A DNA stretch of 33,743 nt from Lachnospiraceae bacterium (GTDB lineage: Bacteria > Bacillota > Clostridia > Lachnospirales > Lachnospiraceae), in NCBI GenBank assembly GCA_029227035.1, contig JAQXZD010000002.1, positions 1 to 33,743 on the forward strand, in the 5' to 3' direction. Below, one piece after another: positions 15,087 through 23,700 of this stretch. Position numbers and translations under genes: made by a program. Position 1 is the first letter of the stretch; the number at the start of each line of letters is the position of its first letter. The notes beneath the pieces were generated by a model that did no database searches, was not told the DNA's origin, and saw only the letters and a program-made list of their open reading frames with translations.

Positions 15087-16712
15087 ATGATTTCATGTCC
15101 AAACTGTGGTGGAAATGTCCTTTTTGACATTCCCTCCCAAAAACTAAAATGCGATCATTGTCATGAGTTATTTGAACCGACTGCTTTTGAGGACAAGACA
15201 AGTGATGCGGAAGAAGAAAAAGCCTTTGACGGCGATTACGAAGTCACTGTTTTTACCTGCCCTCAATGCGGAGGTGAGATTCTCAGCACAGACAATGCCG
15301 CTGCCGGTTTCTGCAGTTTCTGTGGTGCCTCAACCATTCTGTACAGCAGAATCAGTCACGAACACCGTCCCGGCTACATTATTCCGTTCCAGAAAACAAA
15401 GGAAGACTGTAAGCAGGCATATGCTTCTATGATGAAGCGTGCGATCTTTGCCCCAAAAGAACTTAAGGATCCAAAGAACATAGACAGTTTTCGCGGCATT
15501 TATATGCCATACTGGGCATACTACCTCACCCAGCAGGGGCCTCTGGCGATTCCTGCCCAGAAAGTATACCGCAGCGGCAATTATATGATCACGGATCACT
15601 ATAACCTGACCGGCGAGCTGGATGCTTACTATAAAGGGCTTTCCTATGATGCTTCGTCCTCTTTTGCGGACAGTATCAGCGAGGCGCTCGCCCCATATGA
15701 CGTCAAGAATATGAAAGCCTTTACACCGGCGTACTTAAGCGGATTTTATGCTGATACCTCCGATGTTCCGTCCAGTGTTTACGAATATGACGCACACAAC
15801 ACGGCTTTCGAAAATACTTTTAAGCAGGTTTCCGCCATTCCGGCATATGCTTCCTATTCCATTGAGCTGAAGAAAGACAGTGCTTCTCTTTCCAAGGTCT
15901 TCAATACCCAGACGGAAGCCGTCGACAGCGCCCTGTTTCCGGTATGGTTCATGTCCTACCGGCACAAAGACCGTGTTGCCTACGCAACGGTGAACGGACA
16001 GACCGGCAAGGTGGTTGCGGATCTTCCGGTGGATCCCGGAAAATTTGCGGCAGGTTCTCTGCTTCTTGCCATTCCGATATTCCTCCTTTTGGCTTGTTTC
16101 GTCACCTTCATGCCGTCGAGTCTTTTGATATTGTCCTGTATTCTGGCTGTGATTACTTCTATCATTTACACAACAGAATTGTCAGCCATCAACAAGAGAG
16201 ACTCCTTTGCCGACGACCGTGGAAAAAACTACAAATTAAATCCAAATATAACACCGGAGTCTCAGATTCCAAAGCAAGTTGCCAAGCCGAAAAAAAAGAA
16301 ATGTTCTATATTTTCGAAATTCATGCTGGGATATTATATCGTGATGCTGCTTGTTCAGCTTTGCTCCCTGATCGGAATCTTTTCCGATAGCGGCGTCCAA
16401 AACGCCACTTTCATTCTCTGGATTCTGATGCTTATCACCATGATTATTACGATTGCAATCGGTTCCCGGAAAATTCAGCAGCTTCCGGCTAAGCAAAGTG
16501 TTCTCGGCTATGTGCTGTGTACCATTGCCATCTGTATCGGCTTTGCAATCTCGACACTTCGCCCGATATACGATCTGTATTATTATATCGGAGCCATTGT
16601 CTGTCTGCTCTCGGTGATTATCTCACTGGCAGACATTATCCGCTACTACAATGTGCTGTCCACACGGCGGCTTCCGCAGTTTGACAAGCAGGGAGGTGAT
16701 AATCGTGCGTAA
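15087..16712 (+). CDS. Double zinc-ribbon membrane protein
   Basis: A 541-residue protein without assigned function. Two zinc ribbons open it: C4/C7-C22/C25 (CPNCGG...KCDHC) and C58/C61-C76/C79 (CPQCGG...CSFCG). A soluble middle region of about 230 residues contains FRGIYMPYWAYYL and ALFPVWFMSYRHKDRVAYATVNGQTGKVVADLP, as in other bacterial TFIIB-type zinc-ribbon proteins. Then come two transmembrane segments (about residues 320-365), a Lys-rich loop (KPKKKK), and four more (about 410-510). The ATG follows aaaggg. Its last 8 bases overlap the start of the TPM-domain gene, so the two proteins are made together and probably act together at the membrane. No catalytic site is evident. Confidence 0.78.
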   Translation: MISCPNCGGNVLFDIPSQKLKCDHCHELFEPTAFEDKTSDAEEEKAFDGDYEVTVFTCPQCGGEILSTDNAAAGFCSFCGASTILYSRISHEHRPGYIIPFQKTKEDCKQAYASMMKRAIFAPKELKDPKNIDSFRGIYMPYWAYYLTQQGPLAIPAQKVYRSGNYMITDHYNLTGELDAYYKGLSYDASSSFADSISEALAPYDVKNMKAFTPAYLSGFYADTSDVPSSVYEYDAHNTAFENTFKQVSAIPAYASYSIELKKDSASLSKVFNTQTEAVDSALFPVWFMSYRHKDRVAYATVNGQTGKVVADLPVDPGKFAAGSLLLAIPIFLLLACFVTFMPSSLLILSCILAVITSIIYTTELSAINKRDSFADDRGKNYKLNPNITPESQIPKQVAKPKKKKCSIFSKFMLGYYIVMLLVQLCSLIGIFSDSGVQNATFILWILMLITMIITIAIGSRKIQQLPAKQSVLGYVLCTIAICIGFAISTLRPIYDLYYYIGAIVCLLSVIISLADIIRYYNVLSTRRLPQFDKQGGDNRA

Positions 16713-17493
16713 ATTAAATAGATTTTTAACATTATTCATTTTTGCTTTTACCATGGTGTTTGCAAGTACGCTTTCCGTCTCTGCCGCACCTGTGACACTG
16801 AATAATGAAGGCAGCGGTTATGCACTCATCATTGACGATGAGGCAGATTTTCTGACTGATTCGGAGGAAGACAGTCTCAAAGATCTGATGCTCTCCGTCT
16901 CCGACTACTGCAATGTTGCATGCGTCACAACAACAAGCCACAGCAAATATTCCACCGAAGATTTTGCTGCGGATTATCTAGAAAATGCCTTCGGTTCTCA
17001 TCCAAACGGAACGATTTTTGTGATAGACCGTTGTTTAAATGAAATTTTCCTTTACAGTGACGGAAAGGCGCACAAGACGATTACCAATTCCCGCGCCACT
17101 TCCATCACGGATAATACATACATCTATGCAACAGATGCTTACGACAGGGATTATTACACCTGTGCCTATAAGACTTTTGAGCAGATACTGACTCTGATGG
17201 AGGGACGGCGCATTGCCGAACCTATGAAATACATATGCAGTGCTTTGATTGCACTGATACTGGCGCTGATGCTCAACTACTTCATCGTCATGTCCCTCTC
17301 ACGTTCCCGCAAGCCCAATGCGCAGAAAGTGATTCAGGGAACCTTCTCCAAGGTTAAGGTCTCTCATCCTTCTGCGGCTTTCGTCCGTCAGACACGCGTA
17401 TATTCTCCGCCAAGTTCCAGCAGCAGCGGTGGCGGTCACTCCGGCGGCGGTGGCGGCGGCCATTCCGGCGGTGGCGGTGGTCACCGCATCTAA
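16705..17493 (+). CDS. TPM domain protein with glycine-rich tail
   Basis: A 262-residue exported membrane protein. It has an N-terminal signal peptide (FLTLFIFAFTMVFASTLSVSAA); a TPM domain (ALIIDDEADFLTDSEEDSL...NGTIFVIDRCLNEIFLYSDGKA), a fold found in plant TLP18.3 and bacterial YgcG-like proteins, some reported to have phosphatase activity; one transmembrane helix at about residues 190-212; and a cytoplasmic tail ending in a Ser/Gly/His-rich repeat (HSGGGGGHSGGGGGHRI). The start is GTG at 16705 behind ggaggtgataatc, inside the end of the zinc-ribbon gene; the upstream extension to 16651 is rejected. The His/Gly tail could bind metal; that is inference. Confidence 0.82.
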   Translation: MRKLNRFLTLFIFAFTMVFASTLSVSAAPVTLNNEGSGYALIIDDEADFLTDSEEDSLKDLMLSVSDYCNVACVTTTSHSKYSTEDFAADYLENAFGSHPNGTIFVIDRCLNEIFLYSDGKAHKTITNSRATSITDNTYIYATDAYDRDYYTCAYKTFEQILTLMEGRRIAEPMKYICSALIALILALMLNYFIVMSLSRSRKPNAQKVIQGTFSKVKVSHPSAAFVRQTRVYSPPSSSSSGGGHSGGGGGGHSGGGGGHRI

Positions 17494-17496
17494 AGC

Positions 17497-17533
17497 AAAA
17501 AAGAGGACTGTGCTTTATGCCAGTCCTCTTTTT
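17497..17533. terminator. Bidirectional terminator
   Basis: AAAAAAGAGGACTG (17497-17510) pairs with CAGTCCTCTTTTT (17521-17533) around a 10-base loop. It serves the plus-strand zinc-ribbon/TPM pair and the convergent minus-strand genes. Confidence 0.88.
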
Positions 17534-17537
17534 CGCT

Positions 17538-17798
17538 TCAAGACTCCATCCATTTTTTTAAAGGATTCACCGTCTTTGCCTGCTCGTATATAATTTGTTC
17601 GTTTTCTTTCAGGTATTCCTTAAGCAATACCAGCTCTGCCTGTGAAAACCCCTCCGATTTTTCAATCACTGCATCCGGAAGCAGTGCGTCCGCATAAGCC
17701 TTTTCCCGAAAAAAGGAGACACGCACAATTTCTTTTCCGTCCTTCTGCAAGCGTCCGGATATCATCATCTGCAGCTCGTCCATTGTCTTATCTTCCAT
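17538..17798 (-). CDS. Small hypothetical protein, 86 residues
   Basis: Not recognised. A soluble, charged, mostly helical 86-residue protein with no cysteines, signal or membrane segment; visible stretches are MDELQMMISGRLQKDGK, SFFREKAYADALLPDAVI and ELVLLKEYLKENEQIIYEQA. The ATG follows ggaggg. It starts 15 bases after the rRNA methylase gene and ends at a shared terminator, so it is the second gene of that operon. Confidence 0.7.
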   Translation of the reverse strand: MEDKTMDELQMMISGRLQKDGKEIVRVSFFREKAYADALLPDAVIEKSEGFSQAELVLLKEYLKENEQIIYEQAKTVNPLKKWMES

Positions 17799-17813
17799 TT
17801 TGTCACCCTCCTT

Positions 17814-19193
17814 TTAACAGACTATATTCTTTCTAAGTCCCTTCGGATAATGATTTTTCATCACTCCGCCTGCCAGCTTTCCCCAGCCAATACCATAACC
17901 ATCCACCCGGATAAGATACCAGCCCTTCTCTCCTTCTCCCTGCAAAGTCTGCCCATTCAGATAAGCCCGGATTTCCGCGCTTTCTGCGGATAATTCCATC
18001 GTATGGACAGCCTCCTCGGGCTTCAATGCCAGCGCAAGGGCATGCGCCGGTTCAAAGCGGTTCTTTTTAAAGGTTCCCAGATGCAGTCCCGGACGGAGCA
18101 CCCGGATTCCTTTTACACACGGCATAAACTCCGGCATCTGATAAAGCTGCTCTCCAAAGCGGAAAAGCCGCCCTGTTAAATCAGCATTTAAATATTGTTC
18201 CCGAAACTGGGTATACTCTTTTACGTCCTTCTCTGAAATGCCTTTTTCAAATCCGTTCGCACAATAACCGGCATCCTCCGACAGACTTCCCTGCTTTTCA
18301 AGCACTGCCAGGAAATGTCCTTCTCCGTGCAGTTTATGTGGGAAAAGACGGATTGTTCGTGCCACTTTTTCCTCCGGCTGTGCCATCCACTCCGGCACGC
18401 CCGCTTCCATTCCGTCATACCGCTTCACCGTACTGACATCAAATTTAGGATGTTTCCGGAGAAATGCACCAATCGTCTCCTCATTCTCCTCCGGCGCAAA
18501 GGTGCAGGTGGAATATACCATTCTGCCGCCCGGCCGAAGCATGGATGCTGCGCAATCCAGAATCTCAAGCTGCCGCTTTGCACAAAGCCGGACATTCTCC
18601 ATACTCCATTCTTCACATGCCTGTTCATTCTTACGGAACATTCCCTCACCGGAACAGGGTGCATCCACCATAATCCGGTCAAAATAGTTCGAATACAACT
18701 GCGATAATGTCTGCGGACTTTCGTTTGTGACTACTGCATTGCGAACGCCCATCCTCTCCATATTTTCAGAAAGAATTTTTGCTCTTGCCGGATGAATTTC
18801 ATTGCTGATCAGAAGCCCCTGTCCCTGCATGGCGGCGGCAATCTGCGTACTTTTTCCTCCCGGCGCCGCGCACAGATCCAATATTTTTTCGCCCGGAAGC
18901 GCCCCCAGATATGCCGCAGGCGCCATGGCACTCGGCTCCTGAATATAGTACACGCCCGCCTCGTGATACGGATGTTTGCCGGGAGCATCCTCCCCGCCAT
19001 AATAAAATCCGTTCTCTTCCCACGGCACTTCTTCCAGAGAAAAAGGCGCCTTTTTCAAAAAATCCTCTTTCGTCCCCTTCAGCGTGTTCACGCGAAGTGC
19101 CTGATACCGTTCTTTTTGGTAACTGTCTTCAAATGCCCGGTACTCCTGCCCCAGCATCTTCTGCATCCGTTCTGTAAACTGTTGTGGAAGCAT
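17814..19193 (-). CDS. rsmF: rRNA (cytosine-C5-)-methyltransferase, RsmF/NOL1-NOP2-Sun family
   Basis: SAM-dependent m5C methylase of ribosomal RNA. The 459 residues contain the SAM motif DLCAAPGGKSTQIAA at about 106-120, the cysteine pair VDAPCSGEGMF (C180) and STCTFAPEENE (C230) used for catalysis and product release, and an N-terminal RVNTLK segment. The C-terminal extension (LHLGTFKKNRFEPAHALALAL, GWGKLAGGVMKNHYPKGLR) is the PUA-like part of Gram-positive RsmF-type enzymes. The ATG follows gggagg. The exact rRNA target cannot be told from sequence. It is followed by the 86-residue gene. Confidence 0.92.
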   Translation of the reverse strand: MLPQQFTERMQKMLGQEYRAFEDSYQKERYQALRVNTLKGTKEDFLKKAPFSLEEVPWEENGFYYGGEDAPGKHPYHEAGVYYIQEPSAMAPAAYLGALPGEKILDLCAAPGGKSTQIAAAMQGQGLLISNEIHPARAKILSENMERMGVRNAVVTNESPQTLSQLYSNYFDRIMVDAPCSGEGMFRKNEQACEEWSMENVRLCAKRQLEILDCAASMLRPGGRMVYSTCTFAPEENEETIGAFLRKHPKFDVSTVKRYDGMEAGVPEWMAQPEEKVARTIRLFPHKLHGEGHFLAVLEKQGSLSEDAGYCANGFEKGISEKDVKEYTQFREQYLNADLTGRLFRFGEQLYQMPEFMPCVKGIRVLRPGLHLGTFKKNRFEPAHALALALKPEEAVHTMELSAESAEIRAYLNGQTLQGEGEKGWYLIRVDGYGIGWGKLAGGVMKNHYPKGLRKNIVC

Positions 19194-19272
19194 AGCCGTC
19201 CTCCCATATGATTGCTTTTAAAATCATTATATATGTATTCCTATCTTCGGACAAGGTTTTTTGTTGTAACGG

Positions 19273-19301
19273 TTGTAAACCAATAAAAAAAGCTGTAAAA
19301 T
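19273..19301 (+). promoter_or_regulatory. Promoter of the HD-GYP gene
   Basis: TTGTAA (19273-19278), a 17-base A-rich spacer, then TAAAAT (19296-19301), 50 bases upstream of the ATG. Confidence 0.5.
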
Positions 19302-19350
19302 ATAGGTATGATGTAATCTCATTTTATGGCAACATGGAAGGAGACATTTT

Positions 19351-20445
19351 ATGAAACGAATCTATACCAGAACACGACAACTTCGTCCAGGAATGAAGCT
19401 GGATCACCCGGTTATAGACCGGCTCGGCCGCAATCTTGTGGCCAGAGGTGCCGCTTTGGATGAATATATGATTGATTCCCTGATCAAAATGGGAGTTATG
19501 TCTGTCTATATCCAGGATGGGGAAGATGAAGAAGAACCGGATGCGGAAGTGATTTCGCCGATTGCCCAGAAGAATATCGCGGTGCTCCGCACGGAGGATC
19601 GCTCAAAAGTCACTCTGTCTTCCAGTGTCCGGGAACGGATTGCCCAAGGCATCCAATATATATACAACAATACCAATACAGACGAGATGGTTTCCGCAAC
19701 TGCCAGTATTGCTGACGATCTCCTGTCTGCCATCAATGAGAATGATGCCATTGCCATCGATATTTCTGCGCTTAAGACCAGTGATGAATATACCTTTAAG
19801 CACAGTGTAGACGTGGCAACCATCTCCATGATTATTGCCAAACAGCAGGGAAAAAGCGCCAAGGATGTGCACGATATCGGAATTGCAGGACTGTTACATG
19901 ATATCGGAAAGACCAAGATTCCGCTCTCTATATTGAATAAACCGGGACGGCTCAATGACAAAGAATTTGCCATCATGAAACAGCATGCCGTATACAGCTA
20001 TCAGATGATAAAAGACAAACCGGAATTCACACCGGAGATTTGTCTGGGTGTTCTTCAGCATCATGAAAAAATCAACGGAAAAGGTTATCCAATGGGAGTG
20101 AACTCCGACATGCTCTCTCCTTATGCCCGGATTCTTGCCGTTGCAGATATCTACGATGCCCTGGTTACAGAGCGTCCCTACAAATCTGCCTACTCGCAGC
20201 GTGACGCCGTGGAAATGATTATGTCCATGACCATGGAACTGGATATTGACGCAATGAAAAGCTTTCTGGAAAGTATGATTCTCTATCCGGTTGACAGCGT
20301 GGTCGAACTGAGTAACGGAGAAAAAGCAAAGGTTGTCAAGAACAACCCTCACTATATTCTTCGTCCGACAGTTGTTGGTCTGACCAGCGGAAGAGTCTAT
20401 GAACTGGGCTCCGACATGAACTGTAACAGCATTATCATCAAATAA
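19351..20445 (+). CDS. HD-GYP domain protein (putative cyclic dinucleotide phosphodiesterase)
   Basis: HD-GYP enzymes hydrolyse cyclic di-GMP (some act on related cyclic dinucleotides) and so lower second-messenger levels that control surface behaviour. The 364-residue protein has an N-terminal region of about 130 residues (TRQLRPGMKLDHPVIDRLGRNLVARG) common in Firmicutes HD-GYP proteins, then the catalytic domain: H151, LLHDIGK with H183/D184, QHHEKINGKGYP with H237/H238 and the GYP loop at 245-247, and AVADIYDAL with D266. All expected metal ligands are present, so it is probably active. No receiver or membrane domain is seen. The ATG follows aaggag. Its stop codon directly abuts the stop of the convergent carboxypeptidase gene, with no terminator between. 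Confidence 0.92.
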   Translation: MKRIYTRTRQLRPGMKLDHPVIDRLGRNLVARGAALDEYMIDSLIKMGVMSVYIQDGEDEEEPDAEVISPIAQKNIAVLRTEDRSKVTLSSSVRERIAQGIQYIYNNTNTDEMVSATASIADDLLSAINENDAIAIDISALKTSDEYTFKHSVDVATISMIIAKQQGKSAKDVHDIGIAGLLHDIGKTKIPLSILNKPGRLNDKEFAIMKQHAVYSYQMIKDKPEFTPEICLGVLQHHEKINGKGYPMGVNSDMLSPYARILAVADIYDALVTERPYKSAYSQRDAVEMIMSMTMELDIDAMKSFLESMILYPVDSVVELSNGEKAKVVKNNPHYILRPTVVGLTSGRVYELGSDMNCNSIIIK

Positions 20446-21441
20446 TTATTCTTCTGTTGCCGGCAGAAACTGTGCATAGATATCCACATGATCGTAAATG
20501 CAGCGCCAACTGCTTGTGGAGCCTGCCGTCACACAGATATATTCCTTTCCGTCCTTATCCTGTGCCAGACTGGCTGCACAGCTTCCCGATTGTACTACAT
20601 AACCGGTTTTGGCACACAGAACCTCGCCATGCGTATCTTTATCCTCAATTCTCCGAAGGAACCAGTTGGATATGGTAAGTCCCTCTTTATGATTCTCATT
20701 CTCTGTTGTGGTATAGACATGCGCCGACAGAACTTCCCTGCAGAATTCATTGTCTGATGCCGCTTTCAGAATCATCGCAATATCATACGGTGTACTGTAA
20801 TGCTCCTCGTCATAAATCCCCACACAGTTTGTAAAATGTGAAGACTCTGCCAGCCCCATCTCCTCCAGTTTTTCATTCATCATGTCGACAAACGCTTCCT
20901 GTGAACCGGCAACATAAGTTGCAAGGGAATATGCGGAATCGGCTCCGGACGGCAAAATTGTGCCGTAAAACAGATCCCTCACCGTCACCTGCTCACCCAC
21001 TTCATATCCGGTATTGCTGCATCCGTTACTGTAACTGTAATCCGTTGCCTCAATATCAATCGTCACCTTATCGTCCAGCTTTTCCGGCTCAACATGCTCC
21101 GCCGCCACCAGAACCGTCAGAATCTTCGTCATGGACGCAGGCACAATCCTGTCGTGAATTCCTCCTCTTTTTGCAAGAACTTCTCCGGTATCCACATCAA
21201 TCAAAAGTCCGTTAGTGCTCACCACCGTATCCGGAAAATCCACTGTCGCATCCGTTTCATGCGCCTCATAGCTCCAGCTCTCTTCCGTCTCCGTCTGCTG
21301 AGAACTCTCTGCCACCTGTGTAGCCGGTTCGATATATTTCGGATCTTTCTGCTCCGCTCCGGAGCAGCCCGCCAGAATTGTAGCAAGCGCAGCTCCCATT
21401 ACACCATATCGAAGAAGTTTCTTTTTCCTTTTTCCATTCAT
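20446..21441 (-). CDS. D-alanyl-D-alanine carboxypeptidase-like lipoprotein (peptidase S11)
   Basis: Penicillin-binding protein 5/DacA-type enzyme, expected to trim the terminal D-Ala of peptidoglycan pentapeptides outside the membrane. The 331 residues start with a lipoprotein signal (LAGC lipobox, C26), then a Glu/Thr-rich linker, then the S11 domain: S103-M-T-K106 with the nucleophilic serine, S165-G-A167 in the place of the usual SxN motif, and K278-T-G280. The SxN asparagine is replaced by alanine (LPSGADSA), which I believe also occurs in some relatives; activity may still be affected. Three extra cysteine-containing spots (C141, C206, C289) are seen in the exported domain. No C-terminal amphipathic anchor is needed because of the lipid anchor. 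Confidence 0.88.
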   Translation of the reverse strand: MNGKRKKKLLRYGVMGAALATILAGCSGAEQKDPKYIEPATQVAESSQQTETEESWSYEAHETDATVDFPDTVVSTNGLLIDVDTGEVLAKRGGIHDRIVPASMTKILTVLVAAEHVEPEKLDDKVTIDIEATDYSYSNGCSNTGYEVGEQVTVRDLFYGTILPSGADSAYSLATYVAGSQEAFVDMMNEKLEEMGLAESSHFTNCVGIYDEEHYSTPYDIAMILKAASDNEFCREVLSAHVYTTTENENHKEGLTISNWFLRRIEDKDTHGEVLCAKTGYVVQSGSCAASLAQDKDGKEYICVTAGSTSSWRCIYDHVDIYAQFLPATEE

Positions 21442-21468
21442 TTTCCTAACTCTCTTTCCCTTCGGATA

Positions 21469-22206
21469 TTAAAATGCCTTGTGCTTCTTTCGCAAGTTTT
21501 TTATTGCCAGAAAAATCGTTCCGATGAAGGCAAAAATAATCAGAAGCAAGGCAATCATGTACGCTACGCCGATTCCCAGTGTGGTATTTCCCATTAGGCT
21601 TAAGTCAAAACCGAACCAGCCGGTAGGCGCACCAAAGTTGATAAAATTGTACGGCGCATACATATTGTCTCCCCAACGCATGCCCTGACTCGCCAACAGC
21701 ACAATCGAAAGAAGATAAACCAGCGGTGGCACCAGTGCATAGAACACATGATGCTTCCCGGACTCATAATGATAATCAAATAAAATAAAATCCAGAATTG
21801 ATAACAGTGGATTTATCACATGCACACATAGGCTTCCGCCTCCGTTTATCAGATAAGCCCCGACAAATCCGTTTGGATTGGTAGGCGCAAGTATCGTAAG
21901 ATACACAAAAAAAGTCAACGTGATACTAATTGTTGCCATAAACTTTATCACATACCATCCATTGGATACCGGTGCCGCTTTTCCGCCATGCCGGATTTTG
22001 CGAATTCCGCGCACCATAAAGCCAAACAGTACCATATCCATAAAAATATTCGACAAATTTGTAAAGTATGTAAATGCCATCAGATTCTGACACGATCTGC
22101 ACATCCCGTATACCGAAGCTATGATGGCAATCAATTTTATCACCACCCCGACTGCCTCCTCACGGGATTGGTATTCACGCACCGTAAGATATGTATCTTT
22201 ACTCAT
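21469..22206 (-). CDS. Pr6Pr / FAR-17a-AIG1-like membrane protein
   Basis: A 245-residue integral membrane protein with about six hydrophobic segments. FTYFTNLSNIFMDMVLFGFM, HVINPLLSILDFILFD and a Y...YNFINFG stretch match the bacterial Pr6Pr family, related to the FAR-17a/AIG1 group of eukaryotic lipid hydrolases; bacterial function is not established. The conserved T-N and H...NP residues, candidate active-site positions in the eukaryotic relatives, are present. The ATG follows gggagc. Same direction as the carboxypeptidase gene (27 bases apart) and the MATE gene upstream (41 bases), so the three may share a transcript. Confidence 0.72.
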   Translation of the reverse strand: MSKDTYLTVREYQSREEAVGVVIKLIAIIASVYGMCRSCQNLMAFTYFTNLSNIFMDMVLFGFMVRGIRKIRHGGKAAPVSNGWYVIKFMATISITLTFFVYLTILAPTNPNGFVGAYLINGGGSLCVHVINPLLSILDFILFDYHYESGKHHVFYALVPPLVYLLSIVLLASQGMRWGDNMYAPYNFINFGAPTGWFGFDLSLMGNTTLGIGVAYMIALLLIIFAFIGTIFLAIKNLRKKHKAF

Positions 22207-22247
22207 TTTTGCTCCCTTTCATCAACCCTCACAACAATTCGCTACCT

Positions 22248-23618
22248 TCATATTCTATCTTCAATTTTCGAGATTACCTTTTTGTTAATGCGAATCAAAA
22301 AGATTACCGTCATAAGCAGGGATGCCGACTCGGCAATCGGGAAAGCCCACCATACATAATTGACATTTCCGAGCTTTGACAGAAGATATGCGGCCGGAAG
22401 AAGCACCACAAGCTGACGGCAGATAGAAACAATCATACTGTACACGCCGTTGCCAAGTGCCTGAAATACAGAGCCGCTCACAATACAAAAACCGGCAATC
22501 AAAAACGGAATACTCAAAATGCGCAATGCCGGAATTCCCATACTGAGCATATAATCCGATGCATCAAAAAGCATAAACAGCTTGTCCGGGAAAATCTGGA
22601 AAATCAAAAATCCCACAAACATAATGCAAACAGCATACAAAATGCTTAACTTAACCGTCTTTACAAGCCGGCTCCGCTTCTGCGCTCCATAGTTGTATGC
22701 AATAATCGGCACCATTCCATTGTTTAAGCCGAAAATAGGCATAAAAACGAAGCTTTGCAGCTTGAAGTAGATTCCGAAGACCGCCGTTGCCGTGGAGGAA
22801 AAGGCTATCAGAATCCGGTTCATTCCGTACACCATAACGGAGCCTATGGACTGCATGATAATGGAAGGAATACCAACTTTATAAATCTGTCCGATAATCT
22901 CTCCCGAAGGGCGAAATTTCTTTAAAGACACTTTAACTTCTGCATTCTTTTTGTAATTTATCACCATTGCAAGAATCCCGGCAATAATCTGTCCGGTCAC
23001 GGTTGCAACTGCCGCACCTGCCACTCCCAATTTTGGAGCTCCGCATAAACCGAAAATCAAAACCGGATCCAGTACAATATTGATGATTGCTCCGGTTGCC
23101 TGCGTAATCATCGTATAGATGGTCTTTCCCGTTGACTGCAACAACCGTTCAAAAATAAACTGCATATAAAGTCCAAAAGAACAACAGCAGACAATCGAGA
23201 GATACTGCATTCCATATGCAATAATCTTTGCATCGTCCGTCTGGCTGATATAAAACGGTTTTACCGCAAAAATGCCCACCAAAAGAAAAACAAGAAAACT
23301 CATAAGTGCAAGAAAAACTCCATTCTCAGCACTTTTATTGACTTTTTCATAATCCTTCTGTCCGAGAGAACGGGACAACAGGGCATTGACACCGACTCCC
23401 GTTCCTGCGCCCAGCGCAATCATGAGTGACTGGATCGGGAAAGCAAGGGACACTGCCGTCAGTGCATCTTCACTGATTCTCGACACAAAAATACTGTCCA
23501 CCACATTATACAAAGCCTGCACCAGCATCGATATCATCATAGGAAGGGACATCGACACCAAAAGCCGGTTGACCGGCATGGTTCCCATCTTATTTTCTGC
23601 TATTTTTGTTTCTGACAC
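22248..23618 (-). CDS. MATE family efflux transporter (second copy type)
   Basis: A 456-residue MATE antiporter with 12 predicted helices. First-half marks are MPVNRLLVSMSLPMMISMLVQALYNVVDSIFVSRI and GVNALLSRSLGQKDYEKVN; second-half marks are NNGMVPIIAYNYGAQKRSRL and the gapped A..A..PI arrangement near the end. It is only distantly similar to the MATE protein at 12764-14125, so the two are separate family members, not a recent duplication. The start is GTG at 23616-23618 with aaggag 11 bases upstream. Substrate unknown. Confidence 0.92.
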   Translation of the reverse strand: MSETKIAENKMGTMPVNRLLVSMSLPMMISMLVQALYNVVDSIFVSRISEDALTAVSLAFPIQSLMIALGAGTGVGVNALLSRSLGQKDYEKVNKSAENGVFLALMSFLVFLLVGIFAVKPFYISQTDDAKIIAYGMQYLSIVCCCSFGLYMQFIFERLLQSTGKTIYTMITQATGAIINIVLDPVLIFGLCGAPKLGVAGAAVATVTGQIIAGILAMVINYKKNAEVKVSLKKFRPSGEIIGQIYKVGIPSIIMQSIGSVMVYGMNRILIAFSSTATAVFGIYFKLQSFVFMPIFGLNNGMVPIIAYNYGAQKRSRLVKTVKLSILYAVCIMFVGFLIFQIFPDKLFMLFDASDYMLSMGIPALRILSIPFLIAGFCIVSGSVFQALGNGVYSMIVSICRQLVVLLPAAYLLSKLGNVNYVWWAFPIAESASLLMTVIFLIRINKKVISKIEDRI

Positions 23619-23700
23619 GTTACTTTCATCTCCTTATTACAAACATCGGTAACCATCATAACACAATAGACAGATATCTTCAACTTTCCCTCAATGCTTC

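Noticed and set aside
12764..23618. The two MATE genes as a recent duplication
   Set aside because: Their sequences differ throughout, including the N-terminal helices and loop motifs; they are separate family members.
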